Under the pieces are notes generated by a model. The model was given only the letters and a program-made list of their open reading frames with translations, was not told where the DNA came from and searched no databases. A stretch of 11,806 nucleotides of DNA, from NCBI GenBank assembly GCA_035623615.1, contig DASPTB010000246.1, positions 1 to 11,806 of the forward strand. Direction: 5' to 3'. Position 1 is the stretch's first letter. Each line of letters begins with the position of its first letter. This document shows, one piece after another, positions 1 through 6,518 of the stretch. Source of the stretch: DASPTB01 sp035623615. Lineage in GTDB: Bacteria; Actinomycetota; UBA4738. The position numbers and the translations under genes are program-made.

Positions 1-399
1 CGCGCAGTCGACGACCAGTACGTCGTAGTTTCCGCTGTCCGCGTGCCGCTTCACGTCGGTGAGGCTGAAGATCTCGTCGAGGCCGGGAATGACCGACAGC
101 TCCTCGGCCTCGATCGCGTCGACGCCCGCCCAGTTGAGGAACGCGATGATGAACTCCTGGATGTCGCGCCAGTTGGTCTCCAGGCGCTCCTGGGCGTCGA
201 TCTGCTCGGCCCAAAGGTTCTTCCCGATCTCGCGCGTCTCGGGTCCGAGAGGGATGTCGAACGAGTCCGCCAGCGAGTGTGCGGGGTCGGTGCTCATCGC
301 GAGGGTCCGCTGCCCGGAGGCCGCCGAGCGTGCGGCGGTTGCTGCCGCCACGGTCGTCTTGCCCACGCCACCCTTGCCGGTGAACAAGAGAATCCGCAC
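1..399 (-). CDS. ArsA/Get3-family ATPase, N-terminal part (runs off left edge)
   Basis: The first 133 residues of a P-loop ATPase of the ArsA/Get3 (SIMIBI) class are visible; the rest lies beyond base 1. Residues 8-16 read GKGGVGKTT, the deviant Walker A with the extra signature lysine (K9) that marks this class. STDPAHSLADSFD at 36-48 is the switch I-type motif, and DVLVVDCA at the edge is the Walker B-like strand, where relatives continue with APTG. GTG at 399 is chosen because an in-frame TAG lies four codons upstream (409-411) and no ATG fits. Actinobacterial genomes often carry two such ATPases in tandem, so a second copy could follow off-window. Whether it acts on arsenite, tail-anchored proteins or something else cannot be told from this part; no ArsB, ArsC or ArsR gene is seen. 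The gene upstream on the same strand stops 29 bp away, but this gene appears to have its own promoter. Confidence 0.9.
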   Translation of the reverse strand, partial: MRILLFTGKGGVGKTTVAAATAARSAASGQRTLAMSTDPAHSLADSFDIPLGPETREIGKNLWAEQIDAQERLETNWRDIQEFIIAFLNWAGVDAIEAEELSVIPGLDEIFSLTDVKRHADSGNYDVLVVDCA

Positions 400-405
400 G
401 CGACT

Positions 406-411
406 AGCCTA
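406..411 (-). promoter_or_regulatory. -10 box TAGGCT of a putative leaderless promoter for the ArsA-like gene
   Basis: On the minus strand TAGGCT is followed by exactly six bases (agtcgc) and then the GTG start, so the transcript would begin at or next to the start codon. The hexamer fits the actinobacterial TANNNT -10 form. No Shine-Dalgarno motif is present and no convincing -35 was found. The box itself contains the in-frame stop that fixes the start. Confidence 0.5.
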
Positions 412-428
412 CCTCGGCCCGGAAAGGG

Positions 429-1211
429 TCATTCTGCGGCCCCTTCGGCCAGCAGCGTCCCGCCGCCCCACGACACCCCGACGCTGCGGTGATAGCCCCC
501 GATCATCTCCCGCGGGGCGAGTCGCGTGAGCTCCTCGACCGGTGACTCGTGCAAGGTGAGCTCGGCGTCGCCGGCCCAGACGGGCGAGCCCTCCCAGTCG
601 TAGCTCTTCATCGTCACGAGCTCGTTCATCGAAGGCGCGGCGCCCGGCTCGATCGACGGGAAGTACCGGTGGTGCAGCATCGGGAGCGCGTTCACGAACC
701 CGCTCGTCTCTGCCGGCGCCGTCAGGCGAACGCGCGCCTCGGCGACGCGCCTGTCCATCACCGAGAGCGTGGCGCCGAACCGTCCGCCGGGCTCGAGCCG
801 CGGGCCCGCCTTCCCGTAGGCCACCGGACGTGTGATCCAGATCGATCCCAGCTTCTTCGGGTAGCCCTGGTGCCAGCCACGCGCGAGGGCGAAATCCTTG
901 TCGACCCAGATATAGACGCAGCGGGAGTACAGCTCTCCCCGGTACGAGCATCGAACCACCACGAACGCCTCTCGATACTGCGATCGCACCGGATCGAGCA
1001 GTTCCTCGAACGAGGCGGAGCACGACTGCCAGTCGGCGAAGATGAACGCGACAGCACCGGGATCCTCGGGCGCCGGCTCGAGCGGCGCGGGCAGCAGCTC
1101 GGCCACGGCGGAGGGATCGGAGCGGTACTCGATGGTCAGCAGGTCGCCCGAGTAGTGCCACGGCGGACCCGGAACGATGGAGGCATGACCCTCCGGGGAA
1201 CGCGGAGGCAT
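429..1211 (-). CDS. Acetoacetate decarboxylase-family (ADC-fold) enzyme
   Basis: A 260-residue protein of the ADC family (Pfam ADC). Family enzymes form a Schiff base with a beta-keto acid through a lysine; many relatives are aldolase-dehydratases or uncharacterised rather than true acetoacetate decarboxylases. Seen here: GPPWHYSGDLLTIEYR at 15-30, the N-terminal signature ending in the arginine position used by ADC; GYPKKLG around 116-122, giving the paired lysines K119/K120 that match the catalytic pair; and SVMDRRVAEARVRL farther on. Length is typical. The ATG at 1211 has no clear Shine-Dalgarno; a GTG at 1232 would add seven residues and has AGGAG about 11 bp upstream, so the true start may be there. 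The open frame to 1463 is rejected as a start because the added sequence is low-complexity and crosses the inverted repeat. A 10-bp direct repeat (1179-1188 and 1204-1213) straddles the start. It is divergent from the FAHD gene, which suggests a shared keto-acid pathway. Confidence 0.85.
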   Translation of the reverse strand: MPPRSPEGHASIVPGPPWHYSGDLLTIEYRSDPSAVAELLPAPLEPAPEDPGAVAFIFADWQSCSASFEELLDPVRSQYREAFVVVRCSYRGELYSRCVYIWVDKDFALARGWHQGYPKKLGSIWITRPVAYGKAGPRLEPGGRFGATLSVMDRRVAEARVRLTAPAETSGFVNALPMLHHRYFPSIEPGAAPSMNELVTMKSYDWEGSPVWAGDAELTLHESPVEELTRLAPREMIGGYHRSVGVSWGGGTLLAEGAAE

Positions 1212-1250
1212 GAACCCACGCAGTTCGCCCACCTCTCTCTTGTCTCCTCC

Positions 1251-1337
1251 CTCGCGACCGCCTTCGACGGCTCGCGAGCGAGCCATGGGGGTCCGCAGCT
1301 GCCTCGCTGCGCTCGCCGCCGCTACCCCTCGGACCCC
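1251..1337. repeat. Compound inverted repeat in a divergent intergenic region
   Basis: Two hairpin-forming inverted repeats lie side by side. The first has perfect 7-bp arms, CTCGCGA (1251-1257) and TCGCGAG (1272-1278), with an inner GCC/GGC pairing around a TTCGAC loop. The second has perfect 8-bp arms, GGGGTCCG (1288-1295) and CGGACCCC (1330-1337), whose 34-base interior contains a further GCAGC/GCTGC pair (1295-1299, 1306-1310) and the CTCGCTGCGCTCG run. The arrangement is like a dispersed REP/BIME-type element, but only one copy is in this window, so dispersion is inference. It could instead be a leader structure or regulatory site for the flanking divergent genes. Confidence 0.5.
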
Positions 1338-1380
1338 GCGTTCCTCTTCCTCTCCCTCAGGTAGTCCCGCCCGGCGCGGC

Positions 1381-1386
1381 CATACT
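1381..1386 (+). promoter_or_regulatory. -10-like box CATACT of a putative leaderless promoter for the FAHD gene
   Basis: CATACT is followed by six bases (accggg) and then GTG at 1393. It keeps the A at position 2 and T at position 6 that matter most in a -10 hexamer. No Shine-Dalgarno precedes the GTG and no clear -35 is seen. The first T of the usual consensus is absent, so this is weaker than the TAGNNT cases elsewhere in the window. Confidence 0.35.
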
Positions 1387-1392
1387 ACCGGG

Positions 1393-2235
1393 GTGGAAAC
1401 TCGGCGGATCCTCCTGGGCGGCTCGGCCGTTTCGGCGGTGGTGGAGGGCGACGACCTGGCCACGGCCGACGGCCGCCGGATCCCGATCGCGGACGCCGTC
1501 CACCTCCCGCCCTGCGAGCCGACGAAGATCGTCTGCGTCCACCTGAACTATCGGAGCCGGGTCGACGAGTTCATGGCGAAGCTCGGACCGGCGCCCACCT
1601 ACTTCCACAAACCCGTGTCGGCGCTGAACGCCCACCACGGCGAGGTGATCCGCCCCGAGCGATGCCGGTTCCTCAACTACGAGGGCGAGATCGCGATCGT
1701 GATCGGACGGGAGACGCGCGGCGTGTCGCCCGCCGAAGCCGGAGCCACGATCGCCGGGTTCACGATCGCCAACGACTACGGATTGCACGACTTTCGTGAC
1801 ACGGACGCCGGCTCGATGCTCCGGGTCAAGGGCTCGGACACGCTTTGCCCGCTCGGGCCGGGGATCGCCGACGACTGGGACTTCCACAGCAAGCGCATCC
1901 GCACACTGGTGAACGGCGAGGTGGTGCAGGACGGCACCACCGACGAGATGATCTGGGACATGCACTACCTCGTGGCCGACGTCGCGCGCACGATCACCCT
2001 CCTCCCCGGCGACGTCATCTTGTCGGGCACTCCCGCGCACTCGCGGCCGGTGCAGCCGGGCGACGAGGTTTCGGTGGTGGTGGAGGGCCTCGGGACGCTC
2101 ACCAACCGGGTCGTGACGGGTGCCGCTGTCCGCGACGACGTCGGCGCACAGCCGTCCGAGTCGGAAGAGGTCGTCTCGACGGCGCTGGGCGGCGACTGGG
2201 AGTTCCGCGGGATCCGCTCGCCTCGCAAGGAATGA
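1393..2235 (+). CDS. Fumarylacetoacetate hydrolase-family protein (HpaG/FAHD-like isomerase, hydrolase or decarboxylase)
   Basis: A 280-residue protein with the single FAH fold. Enzymes of this family act on 2-keto or enol acids, as 2-hydroxyhepta-2,4-diene-1,7-dioate isomerases, oxaloacetate decarboxylases or acylpyruvases, using Mg2+ or Mn2+. Seen: KIVCVHLNYRS at 45-55; NYEGEIAIVIG at 95-105 with metal ligands E97 and E99; NDYG at 127-130 with the third ligand D128; RVKGSDTLCPLGP at 144-156 with the conserved lysine K146; LVNGEVVQDG at 172-181; LPGDVILSGTP at 204-214. In FAHD enzymes the lid helix usually reads NYxxHxxE; here the His position is Arg (R56), so catalysis or substrate may differ. 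GTG at 1393 is chosen because the frame upstream (to 1210) translates the inverted repeat and lacks family similarity. The stop overlaps the next start (ATGA). A catabolic role is inferred from family and from the divergent ADC-like gene. Confidence 0.88.
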   Translation: METRRILLGGSAVSAVVEGDDLATADGRRIPIADAVHLPPCEPTKIVCVHLNYRSRVDEFMAKLGPAPTYFHKPVSALNAHHGEVIRPERCRFLNYEGEIAIVIGRETRGVSPAEAGATIAGFTIANDYGLHDFRDTDAGSMLRVKGSDTLCPLGPGIADDWDFHSKRIRTLVNGEVVQDGTTDEMIWDMHYLVADVARTITLLPGDVILSGTPAHSRPVQPGDEVSVVVEGLGTLTNRVVTGAAVRDDVGAQPSESEEVVSTALGGDWEFRGIRSPRKE

Positions 2236-2972
2236 CGCGGGCCGGCCGCGACGGCCAAGGTCGAGCGGCACGGATCGCCGCGGTCGCCGGCGAGTTCGAG
2301 AGCTCCTGGGCGGCGATCGCCGCCCAGGAGGGTTGGTGGCCGGACCTGCGGCAGATCGAGCTGGAACGAGCCCTTGCCGACGCCGGGAGCATCGCGGCGG
2401 CCGTCGAGCGCGACGACTTCGTCCGGCTCCTGCACCGATCGCTCAACTCGTGGAAGGCGCTGCGGGGAGCCGCCGTCACCGACCAGCACTTGGCGAGCGT
2501 GCTCCGCGAGGCCGCCCCCACGCTCGATCGCCTGCGTGGCAGGAACATCGTGACGCTCAGGTTCTCCGCGGTGCCTCACGTGTTCGAGGCCTTCGACGCG
2601 GTCCGCAACCTGCGCCCGTCGAGGCGGAAGTGGGTCGCCACCTCGAAGACACTCCACCACCTGCTGCCCGAGCTCGTCGTTCCGATGGACAACATGATCA
2701 CGGCGCCGTTCCTCGGACGCTCGTCCCTCCCCGAGCGATTCGACGTCGAGTTTCTCGGGGAGACCTACGCGGCGTTCCTCGGGCTGCGCGACGCGATCGG
2801 CGTCGCCCGCCTGCGCGCGGCGGCACGGGAGGCCCCCTTCCCGGTCCCGGGCGCGCGCATCCGCGAGTGCCGGGTGGGAATGGCACGCGCCATCGACTTC
2901 GCGATTGCGGGCTACGTCGGCCGCCAAGGCGGCAGGGCGCTTCGTCTCATCGGGAGCGCCAGGCCAACGTGA
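2232..2972 (+). CDS. Hypothetical protein, translationally coupled to the FAHD gene
   Basis: I do not recognise this 246-residue protein with certainty. It starts at an ATG that shares four bases with the FAHD stop (ATGA), with AAGGA directly before it, so translation is probably coupled. It has no signal peptide or membrane segment and looks mostly helical and cytoplasmic. The clearest motif is TSKTLHHLLPELVVPMDN at 137-154; a K-x-L-H-x-x-x-P-x-L-x-x-P-x-D pattern of this kind occurs in uncharacterised bacterial families, some phage- or plasmid-associated, but I cannot name one securely. An aromatic pair WW at 35-36 and a basic stretch at 127-133 are also notable. Codon use looks like its neighbours, with no sign of recent transfer. 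The coupling suggests cotranscription with FAHD, but function is unknown. Confidence 0.75.
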   Translation: MTRAGRDGQGRAARIAAVAGEFESSWAAIAAQEGWWPDLRQIELERALADAGSIAAAVERDDFVRLLHRSLNSWKALRGAAVTDQHLASVLREAAPTLDRLRGRNIVTLRFSAVPHVFEAFDAVRNLRPSRRKWVATSKTLHHLLPELVVPMDNMITAPFLGRSSLPERFDVEFLGETYAAFLGLRDAIGVARLRAAAREAPFPVPGARIRECRVGMARAIDFAIAGYVGRQGGRALRLIGSARPT

Positions 2973-2989
2973 CCCGTCTAGGACCCAGC

Positions 2990-3005
2990 CATCGCCGGTT
3001 CGATG
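2990..3005. terminator. Weak hairpin between convergent genes
   Basis: CATCG (2990-2994) and CGATG (3001-3005) form a 5-bp stem with loop ccggtt, 17 bases after the hypothetical gene's stop in the 118-bp convergent gap to the Kelch gene. There is no T-tract on either strand, so intrinsic termination is uncertain. Nothing else definite is visible in 2973-3090. Confidence 0.2.
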
Positions 3006-3090
3006 TGCTCGTCGAGAAGGCCACGTCGCGAATGCGTGAAGTTCGCCGCCGGGATCCTTGGTGGCACCCGAGGGGTCCTGAAGAGTCCTC

Positions 3091-4311
3091 TCAGGTGGCC
3101 GGTGTATAGATGGCGCCGTTGTAGTAGAAGACCTCGCCGTCGGTCGCCTGGCCGCCCCAGATGAACATCTGCGTCCCGGTCCAGACGGCGAGCGGGTCGT
3201 TGCGCCCTCGAAGAGGCGACTCGGCCAGCGGGGCCCATGTGCCGACCGCCGGGTCGAACGCCTCTCCGTGAGGGGGTGCGACCGTGGCCCGACTCGCCGT
3301 CGTGACGCCTCCCCAGACGAGCATCTGGCTGCCGGTCCAGACGGCTGCCGCGCCGGTGCGCGGGTACGCCATGGGCGGCAGCGAGGCCCATGCGTTGGCG
3401 GAGGGATCGAAGGACAGCCCCCGCGTGTAGTAGCGCACGCGATCGCCGCCCACCCGGTCGCCGCCCACGACGAGCATCTCGGTTCCATCCCAGACCGCGA
3501 CCGAGTCCTGTCGAGACGCCGGCAGCGGCGCGATCGACCGCCACGTCTTGGCGACGGGATCGTACGCGGCCCCCGTCGCGAAGCTCGTGAAGCCGGTCGT
3601 CTCCTCTCTGCCGCCACCGGCGACGATCAACTTCTTGCCGTCCCAGACGCCGAAGACGCCGTTGCGCCCGTCGATCGGACTGCGAGGTGGGTCCGACCAC
3701 GAGTTGGTGTCCGGCGTGTACGAACGGACCACGTCGTAGGCCTCGCCGCAGCAGCCGCCGCCGAACCCCAGCGTCTGCGTCCGGGTCCAGCCCGTCACCT
3801 CGGCGAAGCTGCCGCGTCCGCCGGGCGGCAGCTTGCGCCACGTGTTGGTCCCCGGGTCGTACGCCGCGTTCGTGATCCCGATCAGCAACAGCTCCTTGCC
3901 GGTCCAGAAGGCGTTGTCGCCGCCTTGGAAGCAGCCCCGGGGGCCGGGGAACGGCGGCAGCTTGCGCCACGTGTTGGTCGCCGGATCGTAGGCGACCGTC
4001 TGCGTGTAGCCGAGCACTGATTCCTTGGTCGGACAGACGCGACCCGAGAGCAGCACCTCCTTGCCGTCCCAGACCGCGGCCGAGCTGTACATCGGAGTCT
4101 TCACCGGCGCGGGCGGCAGCAGCCGCCAGACCCCCGGCTTCGGGGAGGAGGACGGGGACGGCGGTGTCGTGGCGGGGTGGGTGGCCGGCGTCGTCGCCTT
4201 CGGCGTCTGGGCGGTCGACGAGCCTCCGCTGCTCGAGCAGCTCGCCCCCACGAGCGCCAAGGCCGCACAGACCCCGATGAGCGCGATGCGTCTTCTCACG
4301 GCGGCGTCCAT
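3091..4311 (-). CDS. Kelch-repeat lipoprotein, seven-bladed beta-propeller
   Basis: A 406-residue secreted protein. Residues 1-25 form a signal peptide: basic RRR at 6-8, hydrophobic 9-21, then GASC with C25 as the likely lipidated cysteine; the -3 residue is Gly, so the lipobox is atypical. Residues 26-60 are a Ser/Thr/Pro/Ala-rich linker of the sort that spaces a domain from the membrane. The rest is a Kelch/galactose-oxidase-type propeller. I count seven strands of the form VWxGxxhhhxGG and seven W strands of the form TNTWRKLPP. The first W strand (VWRLLPP, 61-67) precedes the first VWDG strand and the last blade lacks its own, so the ring probably closes by N-/C-terminal strand pairing. 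GGDRV is duplicated in tandem. No copper-radical catalytic residues or fused enzyme domain can be recognised, so a binding or scaffold role is inferred. The start at ATG 4311 has only a weak ribosome site; GTG 4299 is an alternative. It lies 72 bp downstream of the APH-like gene on the same strand. Confidence 0.85.
   Translation of the reverse strand: MDAAVRRRIALIGVCAALALVGASCSSSGGSSTAQTPKATTPATHPATTPPSPSSSPKPGVWRLLPPAPVKTPMYSSAAVWDGKEVLLSGRVCPTKESVLGYTQTVAYDPATNTWRKLPPFPGPRGCFQGGDNAFWTGKELLLIGITNAAYDPGTNTWRKLPPGGRGSFAEVTGWTRTQTLGFGGGCCGEAYDVVRSYTPDTNSWSDPPRSPIDGRNGVFGVWDGKKLIVAGGGREETTGFTSFATGAAYDPVAKTWRSIAPLPASRQDSVAVWDGTEMLVVGGDRVGGDRVRYYTRGLSFDPSANAWASLPPMAYPRTGAAAVWTGSQMLVWGGVTTASRATVAPPHGEAFDPAVGTWAPLAESPLRGRNDPLAVWTGTQMFIWGGQATDGEVFYYNGAIYTPAT
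3443..3472. repeat. 15-bp tandem duplication inside the Kelch gene
   Basis: TCGCCGCCCAC occurs at 3443-3453 and again at 3458-3468, a period of 15 bp that keeps frame and gives GGDRV twice in the protein. It falls in a loop between propeller strands, where an insertion of five residues would be tolerated. Confidence 0.6.
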
Positions 4312-4383
4312 CCAACCACGAGCGTGGGGTCACCGCGGGACGATTCCTCGGCCGAGCATCCCGAGAGCCGAAATGGAACCATC

Positions 4384-5298
4384 TCAGCGCCCGCGGTCGC
4401 TCAGGATCTCGTGGATGCCGTGTCGTGCGACGTCCGCGAGGCCCGGGTTGGTCCGCACGTAGTACGGGAGCGCGATGACGGCGAGCGACAGCGCCCAGCC
4501 TCGTCCGCGTGCCCACGTCGGCTCGTCGACCGACAGCTCGGCACGAAACGCCTCGCGAGTGCCCGCGGACAGGTAGAGCCAGGCGGGCATCAGGTCGCAC
4601 GCCGGGTCGCCGACGCCCATGCAGCCGAAATCGATCACCGCCGCGAGGACCCGGTCGCGCGCCAACAGGTTCTCCCCGTGGAGGTCGCCGTGAAGCCAGA
4701 CGGGCGGCCCATCCCACGGCTGCGCGCAGAGCGCCGCTTCCCACGCCGCCACCAGTGCGGACGCGTCGCCTTCGAGCCCCGGCCAGCCGTCGAGCGCGCC
4801 GATGCCTTCCCGCGTCTCCGCGTCGCGCTCGGCGAGCGGCCCGCCGCGGGGAGACCCGTACGGCACGGGCCCGTCGCCCGTGTCGATTCGCTGGAGCGCG
4901 GCGACGAACCTGCCCAGGTCGGCCGCGGCTCGTCGCGGATCGGCGATGTTCTCCATGGACGCGTCCCCGCCATCGATCCACCGGTAGATCGACCACTCCC
5001 AGGGATACCCCTCAGCGGGCGTCCCTTGGGCGACCGGAACGGGGATCTCGAGTGGAAGTAACGGAGCGAGCCTCGGCAACCAACGAAACTCGTCGCCCGC
5101 TTGGCCGAGGGCGTCGGCAATGCGCGGAAGCCGGACGGCCAGCTCGTCGCCGAGCCGGTACATCGCGTGGTCCGTCCCGTTCGACGGGACGCGCTCGATG
5201 GGCAAGTCCGCCCACTCCGGGAATTGCCCGAGGAGCAGCCGGAGCACCAGGCGGGCGTCGGTGTGGACCTCGTCGGCGTGCATCTTCCCGGCCGTCAT
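4384..5298 (-). CDS. APH/choline-kinase-like phosphotransferase family protein
   Basis: A 304-residue cytoplasmic kinase-fold protein of the aminoglycoside phosphotransferase (APH) family. Seen: HGDLHGENLL at 203-212, the catalytic loop with D205 as the likely base; VIDFGCMGVGDPACDL at 221-236, the DFG-like Mg2+ motif with D223; and an N-lobe with TDHAMYRLGDELAVRLPR at 42-59. The N-lobe position usually held by the ATP-binding lysine is arginine (R56, AVRLPR), as in many actinobacterial members, so it should not be called inactive on that ground alone. The family phosphorylates aminoglycosides, homoserine, choline, fructosamine and others; nothing here indicates drug resistance specifically. 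ATG 5298 is used; ATG 5283 would remove five residues. It begins 31 bp after the oxidoreductase stop on the same strand, so cotranscription is likely. Confidence 0.85.
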   Translation of the reverse strand: MTAGKMHADEVHTDARLVLRLLLGQFPEWADLPIERVPSNGTDHAMYRLGDELAVRLPRIADALGQAGDEFRWLPRLAPLLPLEIPVPVAQGTPAEGYPWEWSIYRWIDGGDASMENIADPRRAAADLGRFVAALQRIDTGDGPVPYGSPRGGPLAERDAETREGIGALDGWPGLEGDASALVAAWEAALCAQPWDGPPVWLHGDLHGENLLARDRVLAAVIDFGCMGVGDPACDLMPAWLYLSAGTREAFRAELSVDEPTWARGRGWALSLAVIALPYYVRTNPGLADVARHGIHEILSDRGR

Positions 5299-5329
5299 GG
5301 ATCAGTCCACTGGGGCCGTGACGGTCGGA

Positions 5330-6466
5330 TCAGGAGAACCAGCGCGCGCGGCGAGTCGAGGCGAACGAGTCCTTCTCATCCGCGGTCTGGGCGGAGGCGG
5401 GCGTGAACTTCGCAATCGGCTTCCCGGGCGTGGAGAAGAAGTCGACGTCGACGCGCGCGACCCGGCGGTCGCCGAACTCGATGTAGCACGACCCCGTGCC
5501 GTCGAACCCGGGTGGCTCCGGCTCGCCGCGTACCCGCGCGATCACGTGGTCGGCGACCGACCGGGCGGCGTTCTCGGCGAACACGCCCGCCCGCGCTGTT
5601 CCCACGCTCGTCACGTCCCCGACCGCGTACACCCCGGGGAATCGCGTGGCCAGCGTCCGCTGATCGACGGCGATCCATCCGTCCTCGGCGGCGAGGCCGG
5701 ATTCGGTCACGACCGAGGGAGCCCGATGCACTGGAACGCCCAGGAACAGGTCGAACGGCATGCGCGTTCCATCGTCCAGGAGCGCCTGGCGGGTCCCCTG
5801 ATCCAGGGAAACGACGCGGTGGCCCGGCAGAAAGTCGATCCCCCGTTCCTCGAATCGCTCGAGGATCACCTTCGACGTCTCGGGCGACGGAGGGACCGGC
5901 GCGGGGACGGGCGTGACGACCCGGATCGTCGCGCCACCCCGCGTGCCGCGGGCGCGCAGGGCCTCGTCGAGCATGATGGCGGCCTCGCTCGGCGCAGGCG
6001 GGCATTTGAACTGGGGCCCGCAGACACCGACGATCACCGTTCCCTCGGTGAACTCGCGCAACGCCGCGCGGGCCTCCTGGACCCCGGCGACCGAGTAGAA
6101 CTCGTGCCCGCACTCGGCGAGCCCCGGCGTCGCCGCCACGTCGTAGTCCGCGCCGAGGGCGACGACCAGGACGTCGGCCTCGTACGAGCTCTCGTCGGTA
6201 GCAACGCGGTGGGCGACAGGATCGATCTCGCGGACGGTCTCCCGACGGAACCGAACCCCCGGTGTCGCCAGCTCGGTGTAGGGAATCCGCACGTCCTCGA
6301 GGTCCTGGAGGCCGAGCAGGACGTGGAGCTTCGTGAAGCCGAAGACGAACGCGTCGGCGCGGTCGATCAGCGTGACGTCGACTTCGCCGCCGAGCTCGTG
6401 GGCGAGACGGCTGGAGAGCTCGAGCCCGCCGAAGCCGGCGCCGAGAACGAGAACAGAGGTGGCCAC
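5330..6466 (-). CDS. FAD-dependent pyridine nucleotide-disulfide-type oxidoreductase (NDH-2 / sulfide:quinone reductase-like)
   Basis: A 378-residue flavoprotein of the two-dinucleotide-binding-domain superfamily containing type II NADH dehydrogenases, sulfide:quinone reductases and flavocytochrome c sulfide dehydrogenases. Seen: GAGFGGLE at 9-16 for the FAD ADP moiety; VVALGAD at 101-107; GVYAVGDV at 278-285, where D284 would contact the flavin ribityl chain. The segment VCGPQFKCPPAPSEAAIML at 148-166 carries C149 and C154, with C119 and C327 (GSCYIEF) besides. The C-terminal YIEFGDRRVARVDVDFFSTP resembles the tail of sulfide-dehydrogenase-type members, so sulfur or quinone chemistry is possible, but the cysteine spacing does not clearly match the three-cysteine SQR set. 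No transmembrane helix is visible. GTG 6466 is chosen just before the first beta strand; the open frame continues to 6583 with no family similarity. It follows the zinc-ribbon gene by 52 bp. Confidence 0.85.
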   Translation of the reverse strand: MATSVLVLGAGFGGLELSSRLAHELGGEVDVTLIDRADAFVFGFTKLHVLLGLQDLEDVRIPYTELATPGVRFRRETVREIDPVAHRVATDESSYEADVLVVALGADYDVAATPGLAECGHEFYSVAGVQEARAALREFTEGTVIVGVCGPQFKCPPAPSEAAIMLDEALRARGTRGGATIRVVTPVPAPVPPSPETSKVILERFEERGIDFLPGHRVVSLDQGTRQALLDDGTRMPFDLFLGVPVHRAPSVVTESGLAAEDGWIAVDQRTLATRFPGVYAVGDVTSVGTARAGVFAENAARSVADHVIARVRGEPEPPGFDGTGSCYIEFGDRRVARVDVDFFSTPGKPIAKFTPASAQTADEKDSFASTRRARWFS

Positions 6467-6473
6467 TCGGAGG

Positions 6474-6479
6474 AGGATA
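6474..6479 (-). promoter_or_regulatory. -10 box TATCCT of a putative leaderless promoter for the oxidoreductase
   Basis: On the minus strand TATCCT is followed by seven bases (cctccga) and then the GTG at 6466. No purine-rich Shine-Dalgarno exists here; the coding strand is pyrimidine-rich instead. The oxidoreductase may therefore be transcribed independently of the zinc-ribbon gene upstream as well as with it. Confidence 0.45.
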
Positions 6480-6518
6480 CGCCGCGCCCCGCGGCGGCTT
6501 CGAATCTGTGGGCGGCGG

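Noticed and set aside
1..399. Arsenic resistance operon
   Set aside because: Only an ArsA/Get3-type ATPase is present; there is no arsB, arsC, arsD or arsR nearby, and actinobacterial ArsA-like proteins are often unrelated to arsenic.
1210..1392. In-frame upstream extension of the FAHD gene
   Set aside because: The extra 61 codons translate the inverted repeat into Ser/Arg/Pro-rich low-complexity sequence with no family similarity, while GTG 1393 sits at the family start and six bases after a -10-like box.
1212..1463. Upstream extension of the ADC-family gene on the minus strand
   Set aside because: Residues before the GPPWHYSGD motif would be low-complexity, would cross the inverted repeat and would overlap the FAHD coding sequence. 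Only the short GTG 1232 alternative remains plausible.
3073..3092. GAGGGG...CTCTC pairing at the end of the Kelch gene as a terminator
   Set aside because: The stem is only six pairs including a wobble, overlaps the Kelch stop codon and has no T-tract.
2978..4996. Long minus-strand open frame over the Kelch and APH genes in another frame
   Set aside because: Arg/Gly-rich shadow crossing two real genes; the motifs lie in the other frame.
4384..5298. Aminoglycoside resistance gene
   Set aside because: The APH fold is certain but the family covers many small-molecule kinases, and nothing in the sequence or context points to a drug substrate.
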